Positions 63,602 to 64,000 of a stretch of 64,000 bases of DNA are shown here, piece by piece; position 1 is the first letter of the stretch; each line of letters opens with the position of its first letter. Both the position numbers and the translations under genes were made by a program. The stretch comes from Lantana camara (Eukaryota > Streptophyta > Magnoliopsida > Lamiales > Verbenaceae): NCBI GenBank assembly GCA_037501455.1, contig CM074863.1, positions 9,172,001-9,236,000 on the forward strand, read 5' to 3'. The notes beneath the pieces were generated by a model. The model searched no databases and was not told the origin of the DNA. It worked only from the letters and a program-made list of their open reading frames with translations.

Positions 63602-64000
63602 TGATACGGTATAATAGTACAAGGCCACGTGGCCACCCCCGGTTGGTGCCACGTGGACCCTTGCGCCGACCTGGACAAACCAGGAGCAACCTTTCTGGGC
63701 AGATCATCAGATCGATACCAAGTCCGCAGATCAACAGATCTACATGGGGGTCATTAGATCGATTTACACATCGCTTGATCGTCGGATCAGCAGATCGATT
63801 TCAACACCCAGGTCATCAGATCGGTCTGTTCCTCTCTTGAGGAAACCCACAGCATTAAGGGTCCCGGAAGGCAATATCGATCTCCAGATCGATATCATAC
63901 GTCACCGGACACCCAAACACTGTAAAGCACTCCTGTCGTGACACGTGTACCCTCCCCATTCCCTGGAACAGGCGTACTACGGCTCATTAATGACCGTCAG
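63602..64000 (+). repeat. 3' LTR of the Tat-like element (first 399 bp, runs off the window)
   Basis: It matches 26039-26437 with about four differences: CCACGTGG against CCACTTGG, AGATCGG against AGATAGG, and a two-base change near 63938. Confidence 0.93.

Larger units (their letters stand above)
26039..64000 (+). mobile_element. Tat-like Gypsy retrotransposon interrupted by a Copia array (3' end beyond window)
   Basis: LTRs at 26039-26848 and from 63602 onward share start, order and nearly all bases. In the 399 overlapping bases I saw only about four differences, so the insertion is fairly young. Order: LTR, primer-binding region, gag, protease-RT-RNase H-second RNase H-integrase, tandem repeats, antisense gene, polypurine tract, LTR. 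Without the 26,484-bp Copia array and one duplication it would be about 12 kb. Apart from one frameshift in gag, gag-pol reads through, so it was probably mobile not long ago. A second RNase H and an antisense ORF after pol are marks of the Tat group. Confidence 0.92.

Overview
The window is nuclear DNA of a flowering plant, most likely a eudicot. It has intron-containing receptor-kinase genes with GT-AG splice sites and is mostly LTR retrotransposons of the plant Copia (Ale-like, Tork-like) and Gypsy (Athila-like, Tat-like, Tekay-like) kinds, plus Mutator-type and hAT-type non-autonomous DNA elements. I cannot name the species.

Region 1 (1-11,640) is a stack of nested elements: the 3' part of a decayed Copia element (1-2995); a Tat-like Gypsy LTR fragment split by a Mutator-type element (3322-11567, 9-bp duplication TAAATACTT); and, inside that element, an Athila-like retroelement with only one LTR (3435-8789) and a long-TIR Mutator-type element with a 1.4-kb alternating AT core (8961-10855, 9-bp duplication TTTTATCTA).

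Region 2 (11,740-25,343) is a tandem cluster of LRK10-like (LRK10L) receptor-kinase genes, all on the + strand. Gene 1 keeps its juxtamembrane, transmembrane and kinase exons but has no visible ectodomain exon. Gene 2 has all three exons but is fused by deletion to the middle of gene 3's ectodomain. Gene 3 is a pseudogene carrying a 3.44-kb solo LTR in an intron, a 185-bp hAT MITE and a nested solo LTR in the kinase exon, and a nonsense codon. Gene 4 is an ectodomain fragment. In intact relatives the extracellular GUB_WAK_bind/WAK_assoc part senses a signal and the intracellular non-RD kinase passes it on.

Region 3 (26,039 to beyond the window end) is one Tat-like Gypsy element of about 12 kb with nearly intact gag-pol. 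Downstream of pol it has 84-bp tandem repeats and an antisense, apparently spliced gene with its own TATA box. Its gag-pol is interrupted by a 26,484-bp insertion (28702-55185) on the opposite strand. This is a Copia element present as a tandem array, LTR-int-LTR-int-LTR-int-LTR, with all four LTRs exactly 1957 bp and a single 5-bp duplication (TAGCC) around the whole array. Variants shared between copies show that the middle unit is a chimera of the outer two, the signature expected of unequal crossing-over between units of a dimer. This array is the most striking structure in the window.

I see no CRISPR array, rRNA, tRNA gene or bacterial-type operon. Coordinates of element ends rest on terminal TG/CA, TIRs and target-site duplications read directly from the sequence. 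Lineage names are family recognition by eye, not a database search.
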